Below, one piece after another: positions 22,527-32,105 of a stretch of DNA of 64,000 nucleotides. Where the stretch lies: positions 1 through 64,000 of the forward strand of contig NTMA01000129.1 of assembly GCA_002917075.1 (NCBI GenBank). The letters run 5' to 3'. Under the pieces are notes generated by a model that worked only from the letters and a program-made list of their open reading frames with translations, searched no databases and was not told the DNA's origin. This DNA comes from Hawksworthiomyces lignivorus (taxonomy: Eukaryota; Ascomycota; Sordariomycetes; Ophiostomatales; Ophiostomataceae). Every line of letters begins with the position of its first letter. The stretch's first letter is position 1. A program made the position numbers and the translations under genes.

Positions 22527-24440
22527 ATGTCCATCCCCGAAGTGACATCCTTTGCCGTTTCGGGCGCGGCTGCCAAGGCCCTATCGGCGCTCGCTACCAG
22601 CCGCGTATTACAGCCCTCGGCCTCGGCGTCTTCTCCTCCGCTTCTGCCCGTCGCCGGCAACGGCTTCGTCTTCTTCCTTGTCAATGCCACGACAGGACGC
22701 GTAGCGAAGCACTACCACCACGAGCGCGACGCGCTCGCGGTCTGCGGCCAGGCGTTCCTGGCGGGTACGGCGGCGGCGGTGTGCGTACGTGTCGCGTCGC
22801 GTTTCTTTGCGGCGCGTGACGAGCGGCGCAAGCGGCAGCAGCAGCGGCGCGGGCAGGCAGCGCGCGGGGGAGGAGGAGGAGGAGGAGGAGGAGGAGGAGG
22901 AGGAGGAGGAGGCAGCACCAACAGCAGCAGCTGGTGGTCGTGGTCGGCGCTGGAGAACGACGTGATCCTAGCGCTGGACCCGGCGCTGACGGCGTTCTGC
23001 GTGCACAAGCTGCGGGGCCACCTGGTGAAAGGAAAGTGGCTGCCAGCGCCGGTGCCGCCGCCGACGCCGCGGCCGCGGGGCGGGGGGCCGCGCAAGGGCG
23101 AGGCGGCGTGGCACATTTTTGCGATTGACGTGGCGTCGACGTTTTTGCTGGCGGCGGCCTGCAAGGGCGTCATCGCGACGCTGACGTACCCGCTGCAGGC
23201 GGCGGAGGCGCGGCGGGTGAAAGAGGAGAAGGAGGCGGCGGCGGCGGCGGCGGAGGAGCTGGCCGACGAGAAGGCCGACGAGGCGGCGGCAGCGGCAGCA
23301 GCTGCAGCGGGAGCGGGAATGGGAATGGGTCCGCCGCCGCCAGGGCAGTTCCAGATGACGCGCGGCGTGCCCGGCGACGCCGGGCCGGGCGACCAGTCGT
23401 ACAGCCGGCTGGGCCGCAGCAAGCGGCTGCTGGAGGTGCTGACGCGCACGCTGCGCACCGACGGCCCCGGGGCGCTGTACGGCGGCTGGCTGCACTCGGT
23501 GGTGCGGGCGGCGCTCGGCCACGGCGTCATGCTGGGCTGCCACCGCATCCTGCACACGCTGGTGCTGCGCCTCGCGTACGCGGTCGCGGGCGCCCTGGCC
23601 GCGCGCGGCATCATCGCCGAGTTCCGCCCCGCCGCGCCCGCGGCGACTGGCCTGACGCCCGCGCCCGGTCCCGGTCTCGCACCCGCCCCTGCGCTCGTGC
23701 CTGGCCCCCTGCCTGGACCGACACCCGCACCCCTCCCGCGGATACGACAGCTAGACGACGGCGCCACTGCCGTCGGCGCCCAGCTGCCGCGGGCCTGGTC
23801 TGACGCACCGCCGCCGGCGCCCGTGCCCGTGCCCGCACCAGGGCCGGCGCTGCGGTCCGCCATCGAGGCGGTGCCGGACGAGATCGCCGCCGCGACCGAG
23901 AAGAGCACCAAGGCCATCTCGTCGTGGCTCGAGTCGACCGGCGACGGTCCTCTGCCGCCGCCGCCCGCACGGTCCGTCGTGTCCCAGCCACCACCACAAG
24001 ACTGGCGCCCGCAGCAGCAGCAGCTGCCGCAGCTGCCAGCGCCGCCGCCGCCGCCGCCGCGGTCGTCGTCGCCGCCCCGATCCTTCGCGCTGCCCGACGG
24101 ACCAGTGATCCGCCGCGAGCCCACCTCAGGGTCCCAGGTCACATGGCCCTACAGCCAACCGCCGCCGCCGTCTGAGGCGGCGTATTTTACGGCGCCGCCG
24201 CAGTCGCCCCGCCGGGAGCTGCCGTGGCCCCAGGGCGGCGCAGACGACCGCACCGTCGTCTCTGCGACGCGCACGCGCGCGTCCTACAGCCAGGCGCCCG
24301 GGCCGCGGCGCGAGATGTCGCCGCCGAGACCGAGCCGGGAGGACTACCTGGCCGCACTGTACGATCACGAGAGCGACGACATGCGAGACGGGAGCGTCAT
24401 TGTCAACATGGTCTCGCGGAGCCGGAGGACATTCAGGTGA
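22527..24440 (+). CDS. Divergent mitochondrial-carrier-like protein with proline-rich tail
   Basis: A single exon of 637 aa from the ATG at 22527. The N-terminal 360 residues resemble the SLC25 carrier fold: apolar segments with small residues (VTSFAVSGAAAKALSALATS near 5-25; AFLAGTAAAVCVRVASRFF), then VIATLTYPLQAAEARR at about 215-230 and RTLRTDGPGALYGGWLHSVVRAALGHG at about 309-335, matching the carrier pattern of a YP signature followed by EGP/DGP-x-LY-x-G. The signature is degenerate: Gln stands where Asp/Glu is usual. Insertions include a 16-residue poly-Gly run coded by (GGA)n and an Ala/Glu-rich helix. The last 270 residues are Pro/Ser/Gln-rich and disordered, which is unusual for a carrier. 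Transport function is therefore uncertain. Its stop is 159 bp from that of the convergent NOSIP-like gene. A 3' splice-like sequence just upstream leaves room for an extra 5' exon. Confidence 0.65.
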   Translation: MSIPEVTSFAVSGAAAKALSALATSRVLQPSASASSPPLLPVAGNGFVFFLVNATTGRVAKHYHHERDALAVCGQAFLAGTAAAVCVRVASRFFAARDERRKRQQQRRGQAARGGGGGGGGGGGGGGGGSTNSSSWWSWSALENDVILALDPALTAFCVHKLRGHLVKGKWLPAPVPPPTPRPRGGGPRKGEAAWHIFAIDVASTFLLAAACKGVIATLTYPLQAAEARRVKEEKEAAAAAAEELADEKADEAAAAAAAAAGAGMGMGPPPPGQFQMTRGVPGDAGPGDQSYSRLGRSKRLLEVLTRTLRTDGPGALYGGWLHSVVRAALGHGVMLGCHRILHTLVLRLAYAVAGALAARGIIAEFRPAAPAATGLTPAPGPGLAPAPALVPGPLPGPTPAPLPRIRQLDDGATAVGAQLPRAWSDAPPPAPVPVPAPGPALRSAIEAVPDEIAAATEKSTKAISSWLESTGDGPLPPPPARSVVSQPPPQDWRPQQQQLPQLPAPPPPPPRSSSPPRSFALPDGPVIRREPTSGSQVTWPYSQPPPPSEAAYFTAPPQSPRRELPWPQGGADDRTVVSATRTRASYSQAPGPRREMSPPRPSREDYLAALYDHESDDMRDGSVIVNMVSRSRRTFR

Positions 24441-24599
24441 TTGCAGGGTCATTCTTTTTCTCTTCTATTGAATTTCCCCGCTGTATACATAGAATAGCTT
24501 GCGCATGAGGGTATAAATTTAGTTCAAGATAGGAAGAATTGTATCGCTTTTTTTTTTTTGACATGTCCCCCTTGTGTCCACACTTTTATTTCCTTTTGA

Positions 24600-26188
24600 T
24601 TAGCACTGAAACGCCACGCCGTCTTTCTTGACCTCGCTGGCACCGCCTGCCGAGAAGCCCGTGCCTTCGCTGCGCAGCTCGACCAGGCCCGGCTTGATCT
24701 TGCTGCGCTTCTTGTCCTTCTTGTCCTTTTTGTCCTTCTTGCTCTTCTTCTTGTCTCTCCTGTCTCCGTCATCCTCGCCGTCGTCCTCGTCGCCCTCCTC
24801 CGCCTCCAGCGAGATGCTGCACACGTAGCACCGCACCTTGCCGGTGGTGCCGGGCGGGGCGTGCGGGTCGAAGAGGGGCGCGCCGCTGGCGCCGTTGGCG
24901 CCGTTGGCGCCGCCGGGCAGCGGCTTGACGAACTGATGGACGCAGCTGCGGCAGAGCACATGGCCGCAGGGCTTGGCCAGCACGGCGCGCGACGTGTTTG
25001 TCAGCGTGCGGGCACAGGCCGGGCAGATCTTCTTGTGGTCGTCGCCGCCCTCGAGGGCGAACTGCACGGGGATGAGGGCGTGCAGCGAGTAGGTGTGCGG
25101 GCGGTCGCGGGGCGCCGCGGGACACCGGGGGTCGATGTGAGCGTGGTCATGGCCGTGCGGCGCTGGTGCGTCGATGGCGGTGGTGCTGCTGCTGCTGCTC
25201 CCGTTGGCTGCTGCCGGCGCCGCCGCCGTGCTGCCAGCACTGTCTCTGCCCTCCTTCTTCGCCTCCCTCCTCCGCTCTGCTGCTTCTGCCTCCTCCTCCT
25301 CCTCCTCTTTGCCGTGCAGCACGTTGCCCTTGTTAGACGACGGCGTGACATAGGGCGCCCAGAAGGCGGGCATGGCGCGGGCGTCCGCCGCCGCGGCGCG
25401 CTCGGCCTCGATGGCGCGGCGGGCGCGTGCGCGGTCGGCGTCGGCGACGCGCCGCAGCTCGTCGGCGTCGAGCGCGAACTTGCGCTTCTTGCTCGGGGGC
25501 TGCTGGTCGGCGTCGGCAGTCAATTCGTCGTTCTCGCCGTCAGGACCCTCTAGGAGCCTGGTCGGGGCGCTCGGCCGGTCTCTGCTGCTGCCGCTGCCGC
25601 TGCCGCTGCCGCTACCGCTGCCGCCGTCTGCTGTGCTGCCTCGCCGCTCGTCTTCTGCGCGGCGGCTGCTGCTGCTGCTGTTCCCGCCGCTGTTCCCGCC
25701 GAGCCCCGCCTGCACCAGCTCAAACTCGCGCACGGCGCGGGCCTGGGCCTCGGCGTCCTCGCGGGCGCGGCGCTCGGCGCGCTCCTGGGCCTCGTGGGCG
25801 CGCAGCTTGTCGAGGCGGCGGGCCTCCTTCTTCTGGGCCAGGATGTTGCGCAAGGCGCACTCGCGGCAGAAGACGTCGCCGGCGGGGCAGGCCACCGGGT
25901 CGGCCGCCGGCGCCGTCAGGCACAGGGCGCAGGCGGCAAAGGGCAGGAACGAATCGCGGGTCAGGCGCGCCGACGAGACGGTCCAGGCCGACTTGGCCAG
26001 GGACCGCTCGTACGAGGTGAAGACGGCCCGGCTGGTGTTGCGCTTGCCTGGGAGGGAAGGGAGAACACACGAGTTAGCAGAGAGGAGGGAGACAGCACAG
26101 CAGCAGAGGCACAGCAGCAGAATGCAGAGAGCAAGGCGTCGTCATGTCAGGGAAGAGAGAGGTGGAGTATGGACCTACTGTGCGACAT
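24600..26188 (-). CDS. NOSIP: NOSIP-type RING/U-box protein
   Basis: Two exons on the minus strand: a 10-base first coding exon 26188-26179, then 26047-24600, giving 485 aa. The donor GTAGGT and a CAG acceptor join MSH to [15 protein letters not shown], the conserved family start. The family is the nitric oxide synthase-interacting protein group, nuclear E3-ligase-like proteins also found with spliceosomes. The N-terminal zinc-binding part has Cys43, Cys46, Cys57, Cys64 and Cys67 (CALC...[11 protein letters not shown]). A Lys/Glu/Arg-rich helix follows ([24 protein letters not shown]). The C-terminal RING-like part has CPAC at 345-348, [11 protein letters not shown] at 362-372 and CYVC at 410-413. 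Fungal inserts of Ser/Gly, Ala and acidic residues make it longer than the human protein (301 aa). A Lys-rich [11 protein letters not shown] tract precedes the C-terminus. Confidence 0.92.
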
Positions 26189-26877
26189 GTTTGGTGGTTG
26201 TGAGCCAAGACAAGGGACGGACGGAGAGAAATGGGGAAACGCCAAGACCAGAAAGAAGGCGAAGAAGGAAAAGAAACTAGAAGGAAATCCCCCGGGCGCG
26301 CGGGAGAGAGGAGGGTGTGGTGACAGTGGACGTTGTGGTGGTCTCGGGAGAAGAAGCCGAGAAGTTTGTTTGGAGTAGATTACTATGATGTGCATAGGCA
26401 AAAAAAGAAAATAGAAAATCTACTGATAATCTGGTGCTACTTAGTGAGATATTAGTGGTTGATGTCTTCCCCTGTTAGCGGCTCTTCCCTATGTGTGGGG
26501 CGGGATCGCCTTCGAATACAGCGCTAATGGGCGGTATGTTACAGCGTCTTACAGCGGTGCACAGCAAGAGTATCCCCTGTAGACTTGAGCGATTATACTG
26601 CATCCCTTCATCCGGCATCTGCATGGGTCTCACCAGGTACACGAGTGGTCTTGTCCAATGTTGATGCAGAGCAATGCACGTCTAATTTCATGTCTTATTC
26701 GTATGTATATATCTCTCGTAACACCATGTTCCGCCAAGGGGGGAAGGGGGTAGCGTAGACCGCCGAGGGCAGCGAAGAACATGGAGCATCATAGAGCGCC
26801 AAGCGGCTGTCTTGCCTCTCCCTTTTTTTTTTTTTTTTTTTTTCCCTCTCTCTGTTCCCCATACAGGTCCCTTCTCT
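26189..26877. other. Intergenic region
   Basis: This is the upstream side of the NOSIP-like gene and the 3' flank of MCT1 (both minus strand). A T-run lies at about 26823-26843. No gene seen. Confidence 0.5.
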
Positions 26878-28563
26878 TCACTCCTCGTCGACAAACGACG
26901 CCGTCTCCTCGAGCCCGCGCAGGACCTCTTCGATCTCGGCCGGGTCGGTGATGGCCCAGACGCCGCCGCCCTTGACGAGGTCCTTGCCGCGCATGCCGAC
27001 CTCCTTGCCGACGAGGTTGCGCCCGACTTTGCCGGGCCCGATGCCGACCCAGCGGCGCACGCGCACCTCCTGGTCGAGGTAGCGGATGCTGTCCCACCAG
27101 AGGACGGTCTCCTCGCACTGGCGGGCGAGCAGGTCCTTGAGCTCGGCGCGGCTGGCAAAGGGGCGGGCGGAGACGTTGCTGACGCAGGGGACGGCGCCGG
27201 GAAAGGCGACAATGTCGTCGGCCTCGTGGCCCCGCACGCGACTGCGGCCCGCCAGCAGCCGCCGCATCTCGGCGACGGCCGGCCGCATGATGGGGCTGTG
27301 GAAGGGGCTGTCGCTGCTGAGGCGGACGGCGCGCGGGTCGTGGCCCAGGAAGCGGCGCACCTGGGCCAGCAGGGCCTGGATGCGGTCGATGCTGCCGCTC
27401 AGCACGATCTGGTTCTTGCTGTTGATGTTGGCGATGCGCACCTGCTGCGCGGCCGCCGGGTCGACAGCGCCGTCGTCGGCCGTCTCAGCCGTGCTGCTCT
27501 CGCTACTCGCGCCCTCGCTCGCGCTCGTCTTTACCGGCGGCGGATGTGCCACCCCGGTCCCGAAGCCGTCCTCGTCCCAGGCGGCGTGGTCGTCGACCAG
27601 GTCCTCGCGGAACACCGGGCGGCGCGGCCGCGGCCGCGAGCCGCCGGGCTCGGCGTCGTAGCCCAGGCACGTGTAGACGGCGTCGATCAGCGGCACCAGG
27701 TACTCGGGCTCGGTGACGACGGCCACCATGCCGAACTCGCTCCCGCCGTGCTCCGCCCGCGCCTGCTCCGTGGCCCGCGCCATGGCCTCCGCCCGCCGCC
27801 GCACCAAAAACAGGCCGTCCTCCAACTGCAGGTAGCCCGCGGCCACCAGGGCGGCAAACTCGCCCAGCGAGTGGCCCAGCGCCACGTCCGTGTGCGCGGC
27901 CACGCGGAAGCCAAACTCGCGCTCCAGCACCCGCAGGATCAGAATCGACGTCGCCATGATCGCCGGCTGCGCGTTGGGCGTCGCCGTCAGCCGCTTCCCC
28001 GGGCCCTCCTGGATCACGTCCGACAGCTTGTACCCCATGTAGTGGTCGATCTCCTGCACGATCTCGCGCGCCGTGACCGGGAACGCCTCGAGCCACGGCG
28101 TGAGCATGCCGACCTTCTGGACGCCCTGGCCTGCAGGGAGGAGGCGTGTCAGTCGATGTAGGAAGGAGGGAAGAAGAACGTGTAAGACACTGAAATCGGA
28201 CGCACCTGGAAAGAAGATGGCCGTCTTCGGCCGGCTCGGAGGCGACGAGGAGGACGTCCACCGCAGCTGGCGCACGGGGCCCTCACTACGCACAAGTGGG
28301 CGAGGCACGGCGTGCGCCATGCCGTTCTGTGCAGCAACACAGATTGGCCCGCTGCTGTTGTCGGAACGGGAAGAGCATATCCGTATTTGCCGCCGTGCTT
28401 GGCTCGGACAGCTTCGCCCGGATGTGGTGGAGAAGGAGACGGAAGCTGCGGGGAGGAAGGCCGCAGAAGAGGAGGAAGAGGAGGAGGAAAGGCAGGAGAA
28501 GTAAGAGGAAGAAGATGAAGAGAGGGGAGAGAGAAGAGAGGATTGCCGCGATAGTCGTCTCAT
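26878..28563 (-). CDS. MCT1: Mitochondrial malonyl-CoA:ACP transacylase
   Basis: Two exons on the minus strand, 28563-28206 and 28130-26878, give 536 aa. The 75-bp intron (GTGCGT to CAG) is a multiple of three without a stop; removing it restores the family motif FFPGQGVQKVGM, so it is real. The enzyme moves malonyl groups from CoA to acyl-carrier protein in mitochondrial type II fatty acid synthesis. Catalytic residues are visible: Ser207 in GHSLGE and His397 in SPFHSP. The N-terminus is rich in Arg and Ser without acids (MRRLSRQSSLLSPLSSSS), fitting a mitochondrial presequence. An insertion at about 275-348, rich in acidic and Ser residues, is absent from bacterial FabD. The family C-terminal pattern WIGIGPGKVGRNLV is present as WVGIGPGKVGRNLV. 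Confidence 0.95.
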   Translation of the reverse strand: MRRLSRQSSLLSPLSSSSSSYFSCLSSSSSSSSAAFLPAASVSFSTTSGRSCPSQARRQIRICSSRSDNSSGPICVAAQNGMAHAVPRPLVRSEGPVRQLRWTSSSSPPSRPKTAIFFPGASDFSVLHVLLPSFLHRLTRLLPAGQGVQKVGMLTPWLEAFPVTAREIVQEIDHYMGYKLSDVIQEGPGKRLTATPNAQPAIMATSILILRVLEREFGFRVAAHTDVALGHSLGEFAALVAAGYLQLEDGLFLVRRRAEAMARATEQARAEHGGSEFGMVAVVTEPEYLVPLIDAVYTCLGYDAEPGGSRPRPRRPVFREDLVDDHAAWDEDGFGTGVAHPPPVKTSASEGASSESSTAETADDGAVDPAAAQQVRIANINSKNQIVLSGSIDRIQALLAQVRRFLGHDPRAVRLSSDSPFHSPIMRPAVAEMRRLLAGRSRVRGHEADDIVAFPGAVPCVSNVSARPFASRAELKDLLARQCEETVLWWDSIRYLDQEVRVRRWVGIGPGKVGRNLVGKEVGMRGKDLVKGGGVWAITDPAEIEEVLRGLEETASFVDEE

Positions 28564-29247
28564 CGTGTTGCGCCAGCTGGTGACGGACAGGTACAGCGAG
28601 TGGTAGAATGCATGAGCTGGGGAGGGAGGGAAGAGTGAGGGGTGAGAGGCAGAGGAAGGAGAAGCTCAAGATGAGGCTCGTGAAAAAAAAAAAATGAAAA
28701 AAAAAGAGAACAGAGGGAAAATAAAAGACGAAAACGAAGCACCAAGCCGCACCTGCGCCGGATCTCGGTGAATAGGCGCGAGAGGGAAGAATGTATTCGC
28801 CGTCGTTTTACTCGGACAAATTCCGGCAAACAACAACCCGAAGCGCAGGCCAGAGAAGAGCGATTGGAGTTGGGGTTGGGGGGATGGGGAGTGAGGATTA
28901 GCTCTTTGAAGGATGCTATTAGCGCAGAGAGTGAGTCGGAAAGGAACAGGAACAGGGACAAGCTCGTCGGATGCAAGCGAATATACGACGCTGAGTGAGT
29001 ATATGACACCAAGGAGCGAAGCGAGCGGCTGTTTTGTGTCTGCGTCTCTCCCCTTGTGGCTTTGTGGGGGGGAGAGGACAGGGGAGGGTGTGCGATGTTG
29101 GGGTATCCGGCTAGAGAAGCAGAAGCGGAGGACGGAGGAAGAGGAATAATACGGAGTATTAGGGGTAATAATAATAACTAATACACACGACGTAGTCAGA
29201 GGAAGAGGATGACGAGAAGATGAGAGGATGAGAAGACAGCTAGCCGT

Positions 29248-29271
29248 TTTGCCAGTTTGCCAGTTTGCCAG
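29248..29271 (+). repeat. Tandem 8-bp repeat, three copies
   Basis: Three exact TTTGCCAG units in noncoding sequence. Confidence 0.8.
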
Positions 29272-30160
29272 TTAGAAGCTCGGGCTGCCGCGGCTGTAGG
29301 CGTGGGCTGACCATACGCTACGGAGCACCTGTGACTTACACAGAAGGCTCTGCAGGCTACAGGCTATAGAGGGGACCCGAGGGGACCCCACAGCAGCTGG
29401 ACGCCGTAGGCTCTAGCGGGCTTAAGCAGGGGTTTTAGCGGGTGCAGCTAGGCGGGATGGAGTTTGGGGGGGGGCAAGCTGGGTGCTAGCGTCGGGAGAT
29501 GCAATTATTACGTATACGTGTATGCAACAGTGCACGGATAATGGCATTAATTATGTATGCAGTAAAGGGGTTGAAGACAATGGTGGAACGGTATCACAAG
29601 CTGAAGCCGTGGCAGCAGAAGCAGCAGAAGCAGAAGTAGCATGTCGCGGAAGAAAGAGAGAGATTGCGTGAGAGAGAACAGACTGTAAAGAAGGGCCGTG
29701 AAGAGCTCGTGTTCTGCTGGTCTTGGTCGACACAGTCTCTATTAGTCTCATCTGGCATCGTATACAGTGACGCCGTAGCAGCCATATTCCCAGCATCAAA
29801 GTAAACGGTTCTGAACGAGAACCAAGGCCATAAAATACCAGAGGTTAAATAAAAACGCCTCCATGCAAAAGTAAATTAAAACAGAAAGTACGAGAAAAGA
29901 AAAGAAAAAAGAGAAAGGGAAACATGAGAAACAGAAACCAGTCGTAAGTGTTGCCAGCCCCGTCCCTTGCCCTCTCTTTTTTTTTGTTTCCTTCCCATCT
30001 ATAAAGATACAAAGATCTGACCGGTCTCCCATATATGTAAATAATACGTGTATGCTCTTTTTGTCTCCATATCTCTGGCGAGACGGAGGTAACCAAACCC
30101 TCATGCCGCTCCCTCCTTGCCGCCTCCCGCAGACTCGCCCCTCTCCATCGGGTACTTGAA

Positions 30161-30190
30161 CCCTCTCGAGCCCTCTCGAGCCCTCTCGAG
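30161..30190 (+). repeat. Tandem 10-bp repeat in the p24 gene 3' flank
   Basis: Three exact CCCTCTCGAG units, ending 12 bases beyond the p24 gene stop codon, so probably in its 3' UTR as CTCGAGAGGG on the sense strand. Confidence 0.85.
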
Positions 30191-30202
30191 CCATGCTGGG
30201 CT

Positions 30203-31058
30203 CTATGTCAGCTTCTGCTTAATGAAGAAGGACCGCAGGTGCGACAGCTGCCAGGCGCAGGTCACGCCCAGCACCACCAGCTGGATCAGGATCCACCGCA
30301 CCACGCGGGCGTTGGTCGACTCGGACTGGTCGCGGAAGTCGGCCTCGCGCTCCTGGAGACAAGCACATGTGTTAGCAGATGGTCTTGTTGCGAATTGCAC
30401 GGAAAAAGCGAGAGAAAGAGGGGGACAAAAAGGAAAAAAAAAAAAACTCACCCGCTGGAACACCTGCTCGCGGCGGATGTCGCTCAGGCGGTTGTTGAGG
30501 TCGCGCACGCGGCTCTCGAGATCCTCCAGCTTAGACTTGTCGGTGCTCTCGAGCTGGCTGGACTCGCCGATGGCCAGGTCCAGCGCCAGCTTGATGCCCA
30601 CGTGGCCCTTGTGGCCCTCGTGGTTCGACGTCGCCGCCATCCACCCGCTGCGCCCGCTGTTGGACGACGGCGTGAAGCAGATCTTGTGCTCGCCCGCCTC
30701 TGCCGCCGTGAACGTGAACCGGCCCTTGGACGTGCCACGCTGCGACACCACGCGGTGGTCGTTGTCAAAGGTCTCCTGCAGGAAAGTCAGCAGAAAAATT
30801 CACGTCTCTCCTGTCCGCTCTGCTCCGCCGCTCTCGCCATTCTCTCCTACGTACGTCGACAGAGATAAATATGCTGATGCCGTCGTGCTGCTGCCACGTC
30901 TGCACGTTGTCGTCCCACTCCTCGGCGCTGTAGTGGCCAACCACCAGCGTGTCCTTGGGCAGCTCCTCGAAGAAGCACTTGGGCTTGGTGCCGTCGATGT
31001 ACAGGTGCAGCGCGCTGACGGCGCCGGCCAGGCTGAGCAGGGGGAGGAACGCTCTCAT
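30203..31058 (-). CDS. ERP1: p24-family cargo receptor, Erp1-like
   Basis: Three exons on the minus strand, 31058-30855, 30775-30452 and 30352-30203, give 225 aa, the usual p24 length. Donors are GTACGT and GTGAGT; all junctions are phase 0. p24 proteins cycle between ER and Golgi and help load cargo such as GPI-anchored proteins into COPII vesicles. Visible parts: signal peptide at about 1-17 (MRAFLPLLSLAGAVSA); a GOLD domain beginning LHLYIDGTKPKCFFEELPKD with the paired cysteine later in HKICFTP; a coiled coil (LEDLESRVRDLNNRLSDIRREQ); one membrane helix near 194-213; and a short cytosolic tail RSFFIKQKLT that carries a di-Phe COPII signal and a KxKxx COPI signal. The LYIDGTKPKCFFEELPKDTLVVGHY start places it in the alpha (Erp1/Erp5/Erp6) subfamily rather than Emp24 or Erv25. 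Confidence 0.95.
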
Positions 31059-32105
31059 TGTGTCCGAGAGGGAGAGCGTATGTGTATATGTGCGTGTATG
31101 AGTGTCTTGAGGAAAGAGAAGAAGAAAAGTGCAAGGGCTGAGTAGAATAGGGAAGAGGGCGCGTGAGCAAAAAGGGAACCGTCAGGGTCGTCTTTCTTTT
31201 TTTTTTCGTCTGCGTCGTTGGTCGTCGTAGCAGCGGATTGCGAAGGAAGAAAGCAAACCAAATTGCTCCCAAGCAAGAAATTACAAGATGAGCTAGAGAA
31301 GAGACTCGTTCGAATTGGAGAAAGATGGTAGATCGTCGCGAAGTCGCCCAAGATTGGGGGTTTGTGAAGAATGATTGTCGCAGATTGTGGTCGAGTTTTG
31401 CAGCAGCTCTCACAGTGTCTGGCCACGACTTCAGCGAAGCTGCCACGTTCTCTCTAATTATTTCTCTAACTAATAGCTAACAGCTGCAGCAAAAGGGGGC
31501 CCGTCCTCCTTTTTTTTTCTGCGCTGCGCTGTCACGTGCCACTTATCGCACCGCGACAGAACCCGTTTAGCGCGACTGATTGGCTGAGAGACACCTGAAA
31601 TAGAACTGGAGAGTGGTTCGTATTAGCGTATCGTTCAGGGGGAAGTGCAGATTATAGCGCGCAAAATTATAGCGTCAATAGCGTCGACAGGGGGGTTCAA
31701 CGGAGAGCTTGCAGGGCTTTTTCAGGGTCGACGATTAGTCATTTTCTCATGGATGTTCAATTTTATGTCACGTGGAGATAATGGGTTTTTTTTCTGTGTA
31801 GATACGGCAGTCGCCAACGCGCCGTCAACTTCTTTCATTCCAATTTACTACACACCAACAAAAAGCGACGAAAGACGACGACGAAGACGACGACCACGAC
31901 CACGACCACGACAGCATCCATCAAATCATCGCCGTATCTGGACTGCCTATATACGGAATGGCGAGCAGCATCTAAAACGACGATACACAGAAAAGCACTA
32001 CACCTCGAAAAGCGACTGGCAGCTCGCAGCAGCTGCATCGAGATAGACGTGCCGGACTGAGCAGGGTCCATACCCCTCCCCGGCCCACGCAGAAACGCCC
32101 ACGAG
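31059..32105. promoter_or_regulatory. Divergent promoter region, p24 gene / SWC4
   Basis: 1047 bp between divergent start codons. It contains one CACGTG at 31533-31538 and T-runs at 31199-31206 and 31510-31518. The half next to the p24 gene is pyrimidine-rich in that gene's direction. Confidence 0.55.

Larger units (their letters stand above)
28564..30202. other. Intergenic region between MCT1 and the p24 gene
   Basis: The first 450 bases (promoter side of MCT1, minus strand) are purine-rich on the plus strand, that is, pyrimidine-rich in the direction of MCT1. A TACGGAGTA motif lies at 29150-29158, and three TTTGCCAG units lie at 29248-29271. No gene seen. Confidence 0.5.

Noticed and set aside
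22712..24142. A 476-codon open frame on the minus strand
   Set aside because: Antisense to the carrier-like gene, rich in Gly, Pro and Ser from repeat codons.
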